From Magnolia sinica (lineage: Eukaryota > Streptophyta > Magnoliopsida > Magnoliales > Magnoliaceae), in contig NC_080575.1 in the NCBI RefSeq assembly GCF_029962835.1, positions 41,082,336 to 41,146,335 of the forward strand: a stretch of 64,000 nt of DNA, given 5' to 3'. Of this stretch, positions 9,996-23,300 are shown one piece after another; position 1 is the first letter of the stretch, and each line of letters opens with the position of its first letter. The notes beneath the pieces were generated by a model. It saw only the letters and a program-made list of their open reading frames with translations, ran no database searches and had not been told where the DNA came from. The position numbers and the translations under genes were made by a program.

Positions 9996-11363
9996 ATGGC
10001 TTCCGTCGCTGCCGACGAAGACGCTGATGCTGTCCTCAGCGACGTTGAAGCCGAAGATCCTTCCCCTATATCATTCCAAACCGAAGACATCTCCGCCGAC
10101 CGCATCCGACAGCTCATTGCTGATCTCGACCGTGAGCGCCAAGCTCGAGAAGCCGCTGAGGCCGCAAAATCCGATCTCCAGGCCTCTTTCAACCGCCTCA
10201 AGGTCCTTGCTCACGAGGCCATCAAAAAGCGCGATGAGGCCTTGCGGGAAAAGGAAGATTTGGTCCGTTCGAGCGAGAAGCTCTCGTCGGAATTGGAAGA
10301 TTCTCTACGGCTGAAAGATGAGGCCTTGAAGCAGAGGGATGAGATTGCCTGGCAGTTGGAGGAAGCGGTCAAGGCAAAGGACTCGTCCCGGGCCGAGATT
10401 GAATCCACCGCTCAGATGCTTGTCACTGGCATTGAGAAGATATCTGGGAAGGCCAGCGGGTTCAAGAATTTCTCAGCGGGCGGTCTCCCAATGTCGCAAA
10501 AGTACTCAGGCCTGCCGGCCATCGCCTATGGGGTCATCAAAAGAACGAACGAGATCGTCGAAGAACTTCTCAAGCAGGTCGACGCGGCCACCAAGTCTAG
10601 AAATGGTGCCCGTGACCAGATGGAGCAGAGGAATTATGAGATCGCCATCGAAGTTTCTCAGCTCGAGGCTATGATTAATGGGTTGAGGGTAGATCTAGGG
10701 AAAAAGGCTGCGGAAGCTGACAATTTGGAGAAATCAGTCGCTGAGAGAGATGCGAAGATCGCCGAGATGGAGAGAGAGATGTCAGAGATGAAATGTATTG
10801 GGGAGGAGTACAATCTCAAGCTGAGGAGCTTGGAGTCGAAGGTGGATTTGCAGAGGCCTTTGATTATTGATCAGTTGAATTACATATCAAAAACACACGA
10901 CCGGATCTGTGAAATTATTAGGACAGTTGTTGGTGCAGATAAATTAGACCAAATGGGTTTTTCTGACTCTGTGTTCCTATCGAATGAAATGGATATGGAT
11001 GAGAGTTTACGCGCTTCTCTGACTGGGATGACGTCTATCTATGAGCTGGCCAAAGTGGCGGTCGAAAAGGTGACGGATGGAATGGAAGGGAAAAACTGTG
11101 AAGTAAAAGGTCTGAATGAGATGATCGCTCGGCTGGTAACAGAGAAAAAGCATATCGGTTCTTTGCTTAGAAGTGCTTTGTCAAGAAAGGCAGCATCAGA
11201 CCCATCTTCCAAAGCGAGTGAGGTTCTACAAGTTGCGGAAAATGGCCTGAGAAGGGCTGGGATAGACGTCAGATTTAATGAACTTATTGGGAATGGCGAG
11301 AATCTGGATGTTGATGATGTGGCAGATGGGTTGGAGGCGGAGGAGGATGAAGTCTATACATTG
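9996..11363 (+). CDS. Exon 1 of the coiled-coil gene (coding part)
   Basis: Encodes residues 1-456 and ends ...DEVYTL at donor TTG|GTATGTG. Reading on would add 18 unrelated residues before a stop, so splicing is preferred. It is GC-richer than the surrounding introns and holds about two thirds of the protein. Confidence 0.9.
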
Positions 11364-14300
11364 GTATGTGTTTCCATTCATTATGGTGCTTGGGCTATTT
11401 TGGATGAGTCAAGGCTTTGATTCGTCTTTGTGTTTCTCAAGTTTAAGGTCATATACAGATTGAATGTATTTTATGTAGGCTGGTGCTTTAGAGAAGATCG
11501 TCCAGGCATCTCAGCTTGAAATCATCGAGTTGCAACATTCCATGGAAATGCTCAGGTATGCCTGCATTGTGATCGTCCAGGCATCTTTTTTTCTTGCTCT
11601 TTTTTCTTTTCCTTGAGACATTTGGTTATTTTGAACTGGTAAAATGGTGAGTGCTAAGCTCTATGTGATTCGAGCGTAGTTTGGACTTTTGTGTACAACA
11701 TGGTACAAGTACTTTACAGCCTCCTTTTTGTAGTTTTATTTCTCTCAGTTAATTATTAACTAACTTGAAATTGGCAACAGCACAAATATTTACAATCTGA
11801 ACATATTTATTATTGGTTGGGATGAAGGTTACTCTTTTAGTTGGTGATTGAAGTCATTGCTCAAAAAGTCTAAACCATTATTTAAGCAACCAATAAATAT
11901 TTTAAGTAATTATTAGTAATATTGCTTTAAAAAATGTTAGTAAGTAATCACGTAAATGCCAAATCTAAAATTATTTTAACGATCTTGACATGAGAACCTA
12001 GAAGTAGTGAAGTGATAGTACCCAATATGGGTGTTATGAGACTCATTCCTAACCAAAGTATTCCCTAATGGTAATGGTGGCCATAGAAGCCACCAGTGTT
12101 ACCATTACAAGACAGGCCGTAACGGACGTTGAAGTCTTTTTTTTTTTTTGGGAAAAAACCTGTATCAGTTCTGTAATGGCCATTACAGGTCTACTTTTTT
12201 ATTTTTTTCATAACGGCCATTATGACCCTTAACATGCAACAGTTGCCACCATTACTATTACGTAACAACCATCACGGCATACCTTGTTCCTAACATATGA
12301 GAACATATGTAGTGTGCATGTTACGTGTCAAACTCAATTGCAATTTGCTAAGTGTCAAGTATGATGTGACAATTACTAGGTCAAATATTGGGAGCTTTGT
12401 GGATGATATTGAACTTTAACTTGGCTAGATTGGATTCTTGTGCAATCTGCACTTTTGTACCTAATGAAACCTAGGAGTTGGTCCCATGAAAGCCCAGGAG
12501 TGGGCCCACAATCAGTCCTCATAGAGAACAGAGAATTGGGTTCCACAATATGCCTGGACAGTTGCGGGCCCTGATAATGGTCTAATGAATCAATCTATTG
12601 GCTCCATGAGTGGTCGATCATTTAGTGGACCCCACATGTGATTTAGTCAAACTGTGGGTCTTCAAGTTCATCTTATTTAAACCGTCAAGTCCAATTTTGA
12701 AGCATATCCATATTGTAGGTGGGCCTAAAATTGGAGACTAATGGGTTGATCTGTCCGTTGGCCCACTTCTAGAGATATCCAATGGTTGAAATTTACGGTT
12801 TATTTATGGTCCCCAGCCATGTATGACGTTTTCGAGCCAATCGGATGGCGGGAACCCTGTGATCTTGCATTCTTCACCAGTTTCGGGCCTCTTTAACGTG
12901 AACGACTTGATTTCCTCGGATTCCTGGCATGTAAATTCTTCAGTATTGGTCCTCTGGAGTTCGTCCCTTGCTCTGGTGACTTCGGAGCATCAAATCCACG
13001 CTTTTGATACTCTTTTTCAATCAACGCTCCTTATTACATCCTGCAATAAAAACACGATTAAATTATGACATTAGGCGTTATCATGTACATAAAATCAGGC
13101 AATAAATGGGGTCTAATATGCAATATTTGACCCTCATCACAACCCCCAACCAGCATTTTGCTAGTCCCGAGCAAAACATGCGAAAAAATAATTTCAGAAA
13201 TAAAAGACAATTCCTGTAAACCCAAGTGACTTGTGAACCAATAATTGAGATGCGAAAATTCTAGGATACATGAATGGTGAGCAGTATTTTTTTTTTTTGG
13301 AATCAAGCTCATGGTAAACTTCATAATCAAGTTCAAAATATTAATCCATTAATTAGAACAATTCTAAACATCGAGTTCCATGAGTGTATAGTGTAATCTC
13401 GACTTAAAATCATTAAGAGATCCAATTGTCAATTTCATGATATCATTGGTAATTAACAACGAAATTCATGACAACCAAAATTGAAACCAACACTTGCCTT
13501 ACAGATTAACTTTTCATTCTATCAGCCTTCGATTTTTTCATGAACAGTAATGCCAAGGAAGGGAATCAAATCCTCACCTATAGGGAGCAAACTTATGGTA
13601 AAGATTGTACACCTAACCCTTTTCTCATGTCAGCCATGGGGAATCGAATCTACACCTATAGGGAGCAAACTTATGGTGAAGATTATGCGACTTACCTTTT
13701 CAATTCTTCTTACTGAACATGAATTTTTTATTTTATTTTATTTTTTTATTATTTTATTTTATTTTATTTTTTTCAGGCTAGTTCCTTTCATGCTTAGTGA
13801 ATACTAAGTTAATCATTCAATGTGTAAGCGAGATGTGTCCTATGAAATCATGACTCAATCAATGTTTACAACTTCTAATCATGGATTAATAACTCGAACT
13901 TAACTGTGAAATCTAACAGACAACTGAATCTAAGAATCATAAATTACCAACATCACGTCTCTTTTAATTCTAAATCCAAGATGATTGTCAAAATCACTTC
14001 AAATTCACAAGAAATTTCAGGAAAAATTAAAAATTTTCACAATTTTTGCTCAAGACCATAAAAATACTGATTAAGTAGCCTAATCTCCCACTCCCAACCT
14101 AAAATCTACATTGTCCTCATTGTAAAAGAAATAATCATGCAATGCACATGGGACAACGAAAATAAAAAAGGAGTGATGGAAAGATAGTACCTGAACGAAG
14201 AATCAAGAGGCTTTCTCAAAAATATCAACGTAAAAGCGAGTTAGCACAAGAGAGAAATCAACAAAAACAAAATAACAAAAAGAAGATCCTACCTACACCA

Positions 14301-17300
14301 CTTTCGCAGGTACTCTCGATTGCATTTAGCGTATGCAACAAGCTTTTAAACCCCTAGGTTGCCCCTAATGGACGAGTTGTAGTCTCGTGAGGGTTTGCAG
14401 CAATGTTATCCACAAACATTGAACTAACTAACTAGGAAAATGAAATGGAATGAAAAGCTGGGTTGCCTCCCAGGAGCGCTAAGTTTAACATCTATCCTAA
14501 AGCAGTATAAAACAAACTACCCTAGTCCTATGAAAGTAGGAAACCTACCTATACCTCCATCAGACTAGGAGATCAATCCTAGTAAACAGGATCAGTCAGA
14601 GGTATGGACATGTCCTCTAAATCAACTTTCTCGACAAATGGCTTTAAGCGATGTCTATTTACTTTAAACTCCTCGCCATTGTCAGGATCTCTTATCTCAA
14701 CGGCCCCATGAGGATACGCAGTGACCACAATGTAAGGGCCAGTCCAACGAGATCGAAGCTTACCTGGAAAGAGATGTAATCGAGAATTATATAAAAGGAC
14801 TTTCTGACCAGGTGTGAATGATTTCCGTAAAATACGTTGGTCATGAAACGCCTTCATTCTGTTCTTATAAATTCTCGAGTTCTTGTATGCATCGTTCCGG
14901 ATTTCTTCGAGTTCATTCAACTGAAGTTTGCATAGCGAGCCAGCGTTGTCCAGATTGAAATTCAATTTTTTTATTGCCCAGTAGGCTTTATGTTCCAACT
15001 TCACAGGCAAGTGGCAAGCTTTCCCATAGACAAGTCTAAAGGGAGACATTCCAATAGGGGTTTTAAACGCAGTACGGTAAGCCCATAAGACACAGTCAAT
15101 CGGATTGACCAATCCTTACGGTCAGGGTTAACCGTTTTCTCCAAAATGTGTTTGATCTCCCTATTGGAAATCTCAACTTGCCCACTTGTCTGTGGGTGAT
15201 ATGGGGTGCTCACCTTATGAGAGATATCATATTTCTTTATTAAACTCTCGAATGGCCTATTACAAAAGTGTGAGCCCCCATCACTAATGATAGCTCGAGG
15301 CGTTCCGAATCGGGAAAGGATGTTCTCTTTTAGGAATTTAATGACCGTGCGATGGTCATTATTCCGACACGGAATCGCTTCAACCCATTTAGTGACATAG
15401 TCTACAGCGAGCAAAATATATAGATTTCCAAAAGATTGGGGGAATGGTCCCATGAAATCAATGCCCCAGCAATCAAATGCTTTTATGATAAGGATGGGAT
15501 TCAAAGGCATCATATTTCGACGGGACAATGCTCCCAATTTCTGACAACGCTCACAAGCCTTGCAAAACTCATGAGTGTCCCTGAACATAGTGGGCCAATA
15601 AAAGCCACACTGCAAAATCTTGGCCGTGGTCTTTTTAGCAGAAAAGTGACCACCACAGGCCTGTGAGTGACAGAAGGAGATGACACTCTGATGCTCATCG
15701 TCTGGCACACATCTCCTTAGGATCTGATCTGGACAATATTTAAACAAATATGGATCGTCCCAGAAAAAGTTGCGCAACTCGGCAAAGAATTTCTTTTTAT
15801 CTTGTGCAGTTCACTGTGTCGGTATGGAACTTGTAGCAAGATAATTAGCAATATCAGCGAACCAAGGTGAATGAGAGACTCTAAACAGTTGTTCATCAGG
15901 GAACATGTCATTAAAATGGGTCGCCTCAAGGGAATCAGAAGTATTAAGGCGAGAAAGGTGGTCGGCCACTACGTTCTCTACTCCCTTTTTATCTTTAATC
16001 TCCAAATCAAACTCTTGGAGTAGAAGGATCCATCGTATCAGGCGGGGCTTAGAATCATTCTTAGAAAGAAGATACTTAAGTGCCGCATGGTCTGTGTAGA
16101 TAATGATCTTGGATCCGATCAAGTAGGACCTAAATTTGTCCAAGGCGAACACTACGGCTAAGAGATCCTTTTCCGTAGTCGAGTAGTTCACTTGGGCAAG
16201 ATTTAAAGTCCTACTCGCGTAATGAATGACGTAGGGCCTCTTATCTTTTCTCTGACCTAGAACCGCTCCATGAGCATAATCAGAAGCGTTGCACATAAGC
16301 TCAAAAGGAAGGCTCCAGTCGGGTGGTTGTATGATGGGTGCACTAGTCAACATGCCCTTAAGCTTAGTGAAAGCTTCCTGACATGGCTCAGTCCACTCGT
16401 ATAGTGCATCCTTTTGAAGTAGATTACATAAAGGACGAGAGATGAGACTAAAGTCCTTTATGAATCTTCTGTAAAACTCAGCGCGTTCTAAGAAGGATCG
16501 CACGTCACGTATGTTTTTACGTGGAGGTAGGTTAGAGATTGCCTTATCCACCTCGATTCCTTTGGACGAGATAATATGTCCAAGGACAATTCCCTTATGA
16601 ACCATAAAATGACACTTCTCCCAATTAAGTACCAAGTTCTTCTCTTCACATCTTTTCAGCACACATTTAAGACTTTCTAAACACCTGCTGAAAGATGAAC
16701 TGAAAACAGAGAAATCGTCCATGAAGACCTCTAGATATTTCCCTACCATGTCAAAAAAGATACTCATCATACATCGCTGAAAGGTGGCAGGGGCATTACA
16801 TAATCCGAATGGCATCCTTCTGTATGCAAAGGTGCCGTAAGGACATGTAAATGTGGTCTTTTCCTGATCCTCAGGGGCGATTTCAATCTGATTGTAGCCC
16901 GAATACCCGTCAAGGAAACAGTAATAGGAATGACCAGCTAGCCTTTCCAAGATTTGATCAATGAAGGGCAAAGGAAAGTGGTCTTTCCTCGTAACGGTAT
17001 TCAGCTTCCTATAGTCAATGCACATTCTCCAACTAGTAGTAACTCTAGTTAGCACGAGTTCATTATTGGCATTGGCTACGATGGTGATCTCGGACTTCTT
17101 AGGAACTACCTGAGTTGGACTCACCCATTGACTATCGGATATGGGGTAGATGATACCCACATCCAATAGTTTAAGAACCTCGGCCTTAACCACTTCCCTC
17201 ATGTTTGGATTTAGTCTACGTTGTGATTGCCGAGCGGTCTTCGCATTATCCTCAAGATATATACGGTGAGTACAAATCGAGGGGTCGATCCCCTTGAGGT

Positions 17301-20300
17301 CCGCTATCATCCATCCAAGGGCTCCCTTATGCTCAATGAGAGTAGATATAAGCATACTCTCCTGTTCTTTCTCCAGGTGGGCAGAGATCACCACCGGGTA
17401 CGTCTCATCTTGACCTAAATAGATATATTTCAAATCAGAGGGCAAAGGTTTTAGGTCAAGCTTCGGCGGCTTGAGGTTAGACGGTAGAGGCACTACATCA
17501 GTTTGGGGCAACTCTTCAAATTGTGGCCTCCACCGGTTAACTTCAAGTACCGGTGCAGTATCAAGCAAGGCACACGTTTCCCTAATCATGTCATCGTCAA
17601 AATCATAGGAGTGGGCCAGACACGTCTCTAGAGGGTCCGAGGCCACTAAAGATTCAATCATGTTAATGTCGTGGAAATCGTTATCATCCTCTAAGTTTCT
17701 GCCGTTATTGAAAAAAATGTTTGACTCCAATGTCATATTCCCAAAAGACAGTCATGACACCACTCCTGCAATTGATAATTGCGTTTGAAGTAGCAAGGAA
17801 TGGACGACCAAGAATGACAGGAATCTGAGTGTTCATGTTATTGATGGGTTCGGTGTTCAGGATGATAAAATCTACAGGGTAGTAAAATCTATCAACTTGG
17901 ACCAACACATCCTCAATTATCTCTCTTGGTATACGAACAGAGCGATCAGCAAGTTGTAGTATGGTTAGGGTGGGTTTTAATTTACCCAAACCTAACTGTT
18001 TGTATACCGAGTAGGGAATCAGATTGACGCTCGCTCCTAAGTCAAGAAGTACATGATCAATTCGGTGGTCCCCGATTACACATGATATGGTTGGGCTACC
18101 GGGATCTTTGAATTTCTGTGGCACGTCTTGCTTTAGGATGACACTCACTTTCTCGGTCAAGAAGATCTTCTTTTGAATACTCTGCCGCCGTTTGGTCGTG
18201 TATAAGTCTTTCAGAAATTTGGCATATGAAGGTATCGGTTTTACGATATCAAATAGAGGAATGTTGACTTTCACTTGTTTCAACACCTCTAGGATATCCT
18301 GAGAGTTAGAGAGAGGTTTTGGTGAGATCAACCGTTGGGGAAATGGAGCAACTGGCTTTTCTAGAAGTTCCAGTTCTAATTTTTGTGGAGCCTCACTAGA
18401 TCCATCATTGTTGTCCTCTTCTGGTTCTTGAGGCTTTTCGGGCCTAACCGGAAGGGTTTTATCAATGATCTTCCCACTCTTAAGAGTGGTGATGGATTTA
18501 GTGTGCTCCATTTGATTTGAAGAGCTGGGATTACTTATCTCGTATTGCGGTTTAGGATTGGGGAGCGGTTGTGCAGGAAGCATCCCCTTTTCTATAACCG
18601 TCATACGTGAATCCATCTTTTGCATAAAATCTCGCATTGCCTGGGTCAGCTCTTGCATGGAATTTTGAACCGGTTCTTCTTGAGGTTTCCCTTGAATTGG
18701 ATTTTGATTGAAGAAACTTTGAGGGGTAGCAGTTTGTTCATTTCTCCAACTAAAGTTTGGATGATTTTTCCAACTAGGATTGTACGTACTAGAGGTCGGT
18801 CCATTGAAAGGTCTTTGATAAGTATTTACGGCATTGGATTGTTCATTCAACACTTCTCGAAAGGCGAGTATCGTAGGACAATTTTCAGTTGTATGAATGT
18901 TACAATCACAGATGCCGCAAACACTTTCATTAACCTTATCCTTCTTTCCTTCCATGGCCTCAACTTTTCTTATGAGTGTAGTCACTTTATACTTGAGATC
19001 ATCCTCTTCTTTCAAGAGATACAATCGACCTTTCTCCTTAAATTGAGTCGGCCTAGACATGGTGTTCGATTTTGGGTAATAGTCCCATGATTGTGTTTTT
19101 TCAGCAAGACTATCGAGGTAATCCCGTACCTTGTCAACATTTTTATTAATGAATTCTCCATTACACATTGTCTCGACCATTTGGCGCATGGAAGATGTCA
19201 GTCCATCATAGAAAAAATTTGTAATGCGCCACGTTTCAAAGCCGTGTTGTGGGCATGAACTGACCAAATCCTTGAACCTTTCCCAACATTGGTAAAATGT
19301 TTCATCCTGCTTTTGGGTGAAGTTCATGATTGCTTTTCTAAGGGTAATCGTTTTATGATGTGGAAAAAATTTCTTTATAAATTCCCTTTGCATATCATTC
19401 CATGTGCCAATGGATCTAGGACGCAGTGAATGTAACCACATCTTAGCCTTCTCCTTCAAGGAAAAAGGAAAGAGTTTCAGCCTGACTGTGTCCTCAGACA
19501 CATTTTGAAAATATAAAATGGCTATGATCTCATCAAACTCTTTCAAATGTAGATATGATTCTTCAGATTCAAGCCCATGGAACTTAGGAAGGAGTTGGAT
19601 AACCCCTGGCTTGATGTCCATATGTCCTGTATTTTCAGGAAAAATCATGCATGAGGGTGTACTCAGCCCCGCTGGTTGTAAATAATCCCGTAAAGTATGA
19701 GGCGGGGGTGCTTGATACACCTCATTCTCATCCTAAATGTCCTCCACCCTAGGTTGGGGTAGAAGAGGTTGGTTTTCAGCCATCACTTCAATTAACTCAG
19801 AGGATTTCGAGTGGTGTCTAGTCCTGCGATGGATAGTTAACCCCTTAACCAATCCTCCTTCAGTCAAGAGACGTCGAGTGTTGTCATGGGCCCACTTGGG
19901 CATGAAACACTCGCAGCCCTCAATCAAATTCGAAACCTAATCCTAAGAAAGGAAAAGAAAATCTAAAAAGAAAGAGAGGGTTGGAAAGAAGTTACCAAAT
20001 TGGAGTCCCTAAGTTAAAAACCTACAAAACAAAACAAAACAAGTCAGTTTCTAAAGAGGAGGTCTGGAATTAGAAAATTCTTAACAAGAAAGATAGAAGT
20101 AGACTAGTTTCTAAAAGAAGAAATTTCAAAAAGAAAGTGGAAATTTCTAAAATAAATTAGGAAAGTCCTAAACTAGAAAGTAAGTTACTAAAAGAGATCT
20201 GAAAAATTGAAAGTAGAGAAAAAGGTTACCGAATTAAAAATTTCTATCTTAAAAGCCTACAAAATAGGAAAGTTAGTTTCTAAACAAAAATTCTATAAGT

Positions 20301-23300
20301 AGAAAATTTCTGAAAATAAATTAGGAAACAAAGTTAGATTCTAAAAGAGATAGAATTAGAAAGTTACTAAAAATAAAAATAGAAAGTTAGTTTCTAAAAA
20401 GGAAAGTTCCAGAATTAGAAAGTTTCTAAAATAGAAAATCTAAACCTAAAATTAGAAAGTTTCTAAAAATAAAATAAAGGAAAGATGAGTTAGTTTCTAA
20501 AATTAGAAAGAATTTCTAAAAAGGGAAATAACTAACCTAGTTTCTAAAAACAAAAGAGGAAAGTTTCTAAAAATAAACTATTTCCTAAAAATAGGAAAAT
20601 ACTAAAATTAGAAAATTTCTAAAATTTAAACCCTAATTCTAAAAATAGAAAAAGTAGAGGAATTAGAAAGGGATTACCAATTTAGAAGTTTATGTCAGGA
20701 TCCTACAAAACAGGAAAACAGGTTAGTTTCTAGAAATTAGAAAAACCTAAACCTAAAGTTAGAAAAATTCTAATCTTAAACTATTCCTAAAACTAGTTAA
20801 TTTTAGAAAACGAAACCGTTAGTCCCCGGCAACGGCGCCAAAAACTTGTTCACTCCCCAAGTATAGGGTTGTGATGTAGTAATAAACTCGGTGAGACCGA
20901 GGTCGAATCTCGGTAGAAATAGAACTAGCCTAAGATGAAATCTAAATCAAATATAAATTGATGAATAATGGTGAGAGATTAATGTAAAACTTAAGAGAAA
21001 TCAGAGATAAGAAACTAGGGATTCAGAGGATCCACTTGTAGAGATCAGGGAGATCTTATGCCTGCTTCAAAAATCATGAAAATTAAACTGAACTTCCTCT
21101 GATATAATTTTAAAGAGATGAAAAGTATATGAATTAGAATGGATTCTATCACCAAACCATACCCAGGAGACGAAGCAAACAACAGAATTAAACTAATTAG
21201 CGACCAATCAACATGCTATGAAGGTTAGGAAGGGTACCGTCATCCTACCATGCCCAGGAGACGATGGTGAACAACAGGGCTTCCTGACGTCATAAACATA
21301 AAAGGAAGGAACATGCTCAAAGCCATTGCAAACCCATTGTAATTTTAGTCACAACAGACCATTAAAAACTAAAAACACTCCCTTAATAAACTATAGTCGG
21401 TATCAGTTCAATATGAATACAAAACACAAGCGAAAGAGTCCCCCATCACACTACAAGCTTCACCTCTTAGCCCTAGCTAAGAGGTTCAGCCACTCATGGA
21501 CATGATGAGGCTATAATCTCTAGAAAAATTCATAAACAAAAGAAACTAAAGAAGAAGAAGAAAAGCTGAACCCGTCTCTACTCTTGTCTCTCTCTCTCTT
21601 CTTCTTGTTCCACGTCCTTGCTTCCCAACCCCTCCTCTTCTCCACGTTTTGGAACTTTTTTTTATAGCTGCTGGAGTGGTGGAAATCGGATTTGGAAAGC
21701 TATCGCACGCGCAGCGAAAGCCTTTTCGCAGCCAAGTTCGGGGCTTCATAACTCTCGCGTTCCTTGCATTATTTCTGTAAAATCAACATCTCTTGGAAGT
21801 ATTTTGGCTGGCCTACACGATAGACGATTCAGATTTGCCATATGATCAAAGATGGTGGGCCACAACCGCCTGGAAAACCGGATTTCGCGGACGTGCGTAA
21901 CCTTTCACACGTCCAGCGCTGTCGTGATCGGTGGGCCCCACAGAGGTGCTTTCATGGAAATCCACCTCGTCCATTATATTCAGGATGAAATTTCAGTCAA
22001 GAATGGGTGGTTTTGAACGTCCATTGACGCGGCCCAGTGGAGAAATCACAATAAAAGTACTTTTGAACGTTGCAGTGTAGTCCGTTTGTGGCCTCTGTAC
22101 CGCATACGTGTGTACGTATGGGTCCGAAATTTCAACATGGGTTTGTCATATTCGAAGCCATCTACAAGATGGACGGTTTAGATTAGCCGTACGGATGACA
22201 GAGGTGGCCCACAACCCATGCTTTATCACTTTCCACCTGCGTAGAGGATCAGGAAGAAGAAGGGTTCAAAGAGGTTTGGCTTTCCATCAGAGGGTCCAGA
22301 TACATGCTTTGGGTGAATTGATGTTCCACATAATAAGGGAAGGTTTGGAATGGGGATGGAGCTAGAGATTACCCCATATGTGGGAAATTCTTCTTGGAGA
22401 TGTGGGCGTGTGATTGAGGCTAAGGACAAGCAAGGTATTATGTAACGGTATTTGTCAGCATATCGACACAGGTCCGTTATTATTATTATTATTATTATTA
22501 TTTTTTTGGGGGGGGGGGGTGATTTTTTTTTTTTTTTTTTTTCTGGACATGTATTCGCTGGTGTAACGGCCAGTTCTTTGGTAGGAATGTAAGAATATGT
22601 TTGGCAGGCAGTGTCAGCTTGACTTGCTAAAGTCGACCGAAAAGGCCCTAATCAAACACAAATCAAGCGTGCATTTGTGGATTAGGGCCATTACATACAA
22701 ATACAATTAAAGAAAAAGATGGAATCATGAAAAAAAAAAGGGGGGGGGGGGGGGGGGGATGGTTACCCCATTGTTCCAAGATTTCCAAAAGTGGTCCACT
22801 CCATAGTTCATTAAGTCCTACTCAAAATTTGTGTCGATCCTCAAAATAGGCCTAGATTTAGTTTAAAATTAGTTTCAAAGCTTTCTTCATTGTTGAAATG
22901 AATAAAGAAGTTGAAGAACCAGAGAATTTGAAAATAAAATCCTTCCATAATAGGCCATTTATGGCTGTATCGGCCCTGTAATGAGGGGGTTATGGGGTAT
23001 ATTTGCCAATACAGCCCGCTTTTTCATAACGGACCAATTCACCCCCATATCGCTAAACAGGGGTGACTGTTTCCTTTAAGTATGGCCGATATGGCCCGCC
23101 GTATGACCATTTTTAATACAATGAGGACAACTACATCTAATTTGTTGAATCAAAACCTAGTGCTATTGGTCAGAGTTAAGGGGTAGAACATTTTTGTAGC
23201 TGAAGGGAGGAACAAACTGCAAAAATCCATCTTGAAGCCTCCTAGGATGCATGTCATGGTATCTGGTGATGGTGATGGGAAAGGAGGGGAGCGGAAAGAG

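Larger units (their letters stand above)
12905..22000 (-). mobile_element. Athila-type Ty3 retrotransposon inside intron 2 (dead)
   Basis: On the - strand: 5' LTR (starting right of 21530, ending 20847), tRNA-Asp primer-binding site, A/T-rich leader, gag-protease (19927-17705), pol (17736-14579), spacer with tandem repeats, polypurine tract and 3' LTR (13141 downward). Both outer ends are unclear: the sequences left of 12905 and right of about 21530 do not visibly match each other, so one or both LTRs are truncated or rearranged. Stops and frameshifts make it non-autonomous. Confidence 0.8.

Noticed and set aside
9929..10674. ORFs antisense to or in other frames of exon 1
   Set aside because: Shadows of the real + frame, which continues through canonical splice sites.
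11278..11463. Read-through of exon 1 to the stop at 11420
   Set aside because: The donor TTG|GTATGTG and the in-phase exon 2 continue the coiled coil, whereas the read-through tail has no heptads.
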